A DNA stretch of 64,000 nucleotides from Algisphaera agarilytica (GTDB lineage: Bacteria > Planctomycetota > Phycisphaerae > Phycisphaerales > Phycisphaeraceae): NCBI RefSeq assembly GCF_014207595.1, contig NZ_JACHGY010000001.1, forward strand, positions 2,114,836-2,178,835, given 5' to 3'. Below the pieces are notes generated by a model. That model saw nothing but the letters and a program-made list of their open reading frames with translations, ran no database searches and was not told the DNA's origin. Position numbers and translations under genes: made by a program. Position 1 is the first letter of the stretch, and every line of letters starts with the position of its first letter. This document shows, in pieces, positions 61,788 to 64,000 of this stretch.

Positions 61788-62978
61788 GTGTTTGGAGGCA
61801 GTAGAAAGAAAAGCGAACTCCCCATCGGACTCGATGTGGGCGAGTGCGGCGTCAGGCTGATGCAGCTGTCGACCCGCGGCGGCCAGGTCAAGGTGATCGC
61901 GGCGGCCCGGGCATCGCTTCCCCAGGAAATGAATGCGGGTTCCGAGGGATACCACGCCGCGCTGGCCGCGGCGATCCAGCAGGCCTACAGCGAAGGCGGT
62001 TTTAGCGGGAACCGCGTTGTCACCTCGTTGCCCGTGTCGTCGGTGCAGTGCAAGAACCTGCGTCTGCCCATGATGCCCGCGGATGAGTTGGACTCGGCGG
62101 TGAAGTGGGAAGCCCAAGACCGCTTCCGTATGGGCAAAGGCCAGTGCTGCGTCCAGCACATGCACGCGGGGAACGTCAATCAGGGCGATGAGGTCCGTCA
62201 GGAACTGATTCTGCTCGCCGCGAAATTAGATCAGGTGGAAAGCCACGTCGCTGCGGTCACCGACTGCGGGTTGCGTCCCGTGGCGATCGACGCGGTGCCG
62301 TCGGCGCTCGCTCGCCTGTCGGCGATGCGCCAAACCCTTCTATCCGCCGAGTCGAACGGGTCCGAGGTTCAGGTGATCCTGGACATCGGGCAGAGCGCGA
62401 CCAAGGTATTGATCGCCCTGGATGGCCAGGTGCGGTTCTACAAGCCGATCGAGATCGGCGAAGGCACGTTTGATTCGGTCTTGTCCGGAGCAATGTCGAT
62501 TTCGCTCGACGAGGCCCGCGAGCTACGTCGCGGCATCGCCGCAATGGCCGGTGACTCCGAAGACCCGTCTGATTCCCCGAACGCAGAACAAAGCGCCAAA
62601 GTCATGGAAGCCTTGCAGCCCACGTTGAGCGAGCTCTCGCGTGAGGTCGGCCTGTGCTTGCGTTACTACGGCGTGACGTTCCGAGGTGCTCGGCCCGGTC
62701 ACGCCGACCTGGTCGGCGGGGGGGCGACGCCCTGGCTGGTGTCGGCCCTCGGCGAGTCGGCCGGTCTATCGCTGAGCCTGGATCAACCCCTGGGTGGCGT
62801 CGATCTTTCGGCCGTCCGTGACGTCATCAAGCCCGGAACCGAAGGGGCTTGGGCGGTCGCAGCGGGCCTGTCCATCCGCGACCACATGCAGCAGTTCACG
62901 GCGAATCCCGGGGCTGACCAAGACGAAGAATCTTCGGTGTTCACCGAAAACGCAACGACGAAGGAGGTGGCAGCATGA
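61788..62978 (+). CDS. pilM: Type IV pilus assembly ATPase-like protein PilM
   Basis: This 396-residue actin-like (ASKHA) protein has IGLDVGECGVRLMQLS, VTSLPVSSVQCKNLRLPMMP then ADELDSAVKWEA, and VILDIGQSATKVLIALDGQV; ATP-site segments DLVGGGATPWLVSAL and a C-terminal disordered tail. PilM links the inner-membrane PilN-PilO pair to the pilus motor. GTG start with GAGAGG upstream; ATGA overlap with pilN. Confidence 0.9.
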   Translation: MFGGSRKKSELPIGLDVGECGVRLMQLSTRGGQVKVIAAARASLPQEMNAGSEGYHAALAAAIQQAYSEGGFSGNRVVTSLPVSSVQCKNLRLPMMPADELDSAVKWEAQDRFRMGKGQCCVQHMHAGNVNQGDEVRQELILLAAKLDQVESHVAAVTDCGLRPVAIDAVPSALARLSAMRQTLLSAESNGSEVQVILDIGQSATKVLIALDGQVRFYKPIEIGEGTFDSVLSGAMSISLDEARELRRGIAAMAGDSEDPSDSPNAEQSAKVMEALQPTLSELSREVGLCLRYYGVTFRGARPGHADLVGGGATPWLVSALGESAGLSLSLDQPLGGVDLSAVRDVIKPGTEGAWAVAAGLSIRDHMQQFTANPGADQDEESSVFTENATTKEVAA

Positions 62979-63655
62979 CACGGGTCGACTTCCTTCCCGA
63001 ATCGTATCACCGCGTCCAGCAGCGGCGTGGCCGGTTGTTCAGGCAGGTCATCCTGCTGGGCGCGACCGTCGGCTGTCTCGCGGTGGCGACGATTGGCCTC
63101 AAGGCACACACCGCCAATCAGCTGCGGACCGCTGAACGCTTAGAAGAAACCGTTGAAGCCGAGCGCGCGGCGCTGGGGCTGATCACGGGCCTGGACCACG
63201 AACGCCAGGCCCTGCAGAAGTCGTTTGATCTCAAGCGTGAGCTCGATCCCCCGCTGACCTACGCCCAGGTCTTGGCGGCGTTTGGCCACGCCTTGCCCGA
63301 AGGTGTCGCGGTGTCCGAGCTGGCGATGACGTCGGTCCGCCCCGAGCCCGAGCGGATCACGGCCGAGGAATCCAAAGGACGTAAGCAAAACAAAGAAAAG
63401 GCAGATGAAAAGCGAGAGCCTCATCTGATCGGTCTGGAGCTCCGCGGGTTGGCGCCCGACGACCTGACGGTCGCGCAGTTGGTGTCGGCCCTGGATGAAC
63501 ACCCGATGTTTGGACGCGTCACCATGCGTTTCAGCGAAGGGGTCCAGATGCAGGGGCTGATCGCCCGTGAGTTCAGCCTGACCGCGACGGTGGACCTCGA
63601 CCGCGAGTTCCGCTGGACCAGCGATGTGACGGAGGAGGTGGCCCATGCAGATTGA
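62975..63655 (+). CDS. pilN: PilN-like type IV pilus inner-membrane protein
   Basis: This 226-residue protein has a short N-terminal PilM-binding motif (VDFLPESYH, as in INLLP), one transmembrane helix (VILLGATVGCLAVATIGLKA), a coiled-coil region and a ferredoxin-like C-terminal domain. A Lys/Glu-rich insert (KGRKQNKEKADEKREPH) lies between. It overlaps pilM (ATGA) and pilO (11 bases), so translation is coupled. Confidence 0.85.
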   Translation: MTRVDFLPESYHRVQQRRGRLFRQVILLGATVGCLAVATIGLKAHTANQLRTAERLEETVEAERAALGLITGLDHERQALQKSFDLKRELDPPLTYAQVLAAFGHALPEGVAVSELAMTSVRPEPERITAEESKGRKQNKEKADEKREPHLIGLELRGLAPDDLTVAQLVSALDEHPMFGRVTMRFSEGVQMQGLIAREFSLTATVDLDREFRWTSDVTEEVAHAD

Positions 63656-64000
63656 TAAATCGCAATGGATGGTGATGGGGGCGATCGGCTTCATGCTGGC
63701 CGCGTTTGCCTTGGGCGTTTGGTTGCCCGAGAGCAAGAAGGTGGCGGGCTATCAGGAACGGATCGCCAGCGCCGAGGAAGAGCTGGGCCCCAGCTTTTTC
63801 GAGCCGGCCATGATGGACCAGCGCGTCAACGAGGTTGAAGCGCTCAAGCAGGAGCTCAGCAACGCGACGCGCTACGTGCCTAACCGGCCTGAGCTCGCGT
63901 CGGTGCTGCGTAGCCTGAGCCAGGCCGTGGAATCTCAGGGCGTGTCGGAACAGAGCCTGCAGACGCGGGAAACCCGCCGCCACCTGCACTACTCGGAGAT
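63645..64000 (+). CDS. pilO: PilO-like protein (3' truncated by window edge)
   Basis: Starts at ATG 63645 after GGAGGAGG. The visible 118 residues give MQIDKSQWMVMGAIGFMLAA then FALGVWLPESKKVAG (one transmembrane helix) and a coiled-coil (YQERIASAEEELG, VNEVEALKQELSNATRYVPN). Order after pilM-pilN and the helix plus coiled coil fit PilO, the partner of PilN. The rest is outside the window. Confidence 0.75.
   Translation, partial: MQIDKSQWMVMGAIGFMLAAFALGVWLPESKKVAGYQERIASAEEELGPSFFEPAMMDQRVNEVEALKQELSNATRYVPNRPELASVLRSLSQAVESQGVSEQSLQTRETRRHLHYSE

Noticed and set aside
1-64000. CRISPR array, prophage, toxin-antitoxin or restriction cluster
   Set aside because: No direct-repeat/spacer series, phage structural genes or paired toxin genes were seen; the lone HNH protein has no phage or restriction neighbours.

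Overview
The window is a GC-rich (roughly 65% by eye), gene-dense chromosomal segment of a Gram-negative bacterium. It most likely comes from a planctomycete of the class Phycisphaerae. The evidence for that is BamA plus LPS-type sugar genes (an outer membrane), two proteins with PEP-CTERM-type tails (VPTPSA... and VPEPAS...), a Tat-exported DUF1501 protein beside a DUF1800 protein, FHA and HDOD histidine kinases, and an excisionase-HTH/receiver fusion. The species cannot be named from sequence alone.

Layout. 1-4053: end of a cytidylate-kinase-like gene, a CHAD protein and bamA. 4408-9267: pyruvate dehydrogenase pdhA and pdhB, with two tiny membrane ORFs between them, then a PEP-CTERM protein and pdhC (E2). 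9345-12963: adk, an anchored protein, an M16 protease homologue without its zinc ligands, and a stand-alone coaB. 12950-19718: a minus-strand run of DUF6677-like membrane protein, small membrane protein, trpD, tsaB, der and a large secreted glycosidase. 19904-27974: small and hypothetical proteins, a Nudix protein, a lipoprotein, panC, a glycosyltransferase and prmC. 28133-31550: HNH endonuclease, tRNA-Tyr, a zinc-ribbon membrane protein, dnaA and a candidate oriC with DnaA boxes. 31551-39080: GNAT protein, an ECF sigma/soluble anti-sigma pair, a spondin-N PEP-CTERM protein, and a three-gene signalling module (HTH-receiver, HDOD-histidine kinase, degenerate receiver-GAF). 39104-39728: a RAYT transposase flanked by two copies of a perfect or near-perfect palindrome (a REPtron). 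39747-46143: argH with an internal low-GC patch, an FHA-GAF histidine kinase, and the DUF1800/DUF1501 pair. 46219-54500: a compact nine-gene minus-strand operon for a CDP-activated 6-deoxy, probably C-methylated, sugar and its transfer. 54677-59757: a Kdo/InaA-type kinase, a secreted protein, lepA, a GT61-type glycosyltransferase and a Nudix hydrolase. 60117-64000: a type IV pilus/type II secretion set (major pilin, small anchored protein, pseudopilin, pilM, pilN and the start of pilO).

Most genes are ordinary core functions. The less ordinary parts are two unrelated families of intergenic palindromes, the RAYT element, the candidate replication origin, AT-rich patches inside two otherwise GC-rich genes, the two mini membrane proteins nested between pdhA and pdhB, and the signalling module with a receiver that has lost its phosphorylation residues.
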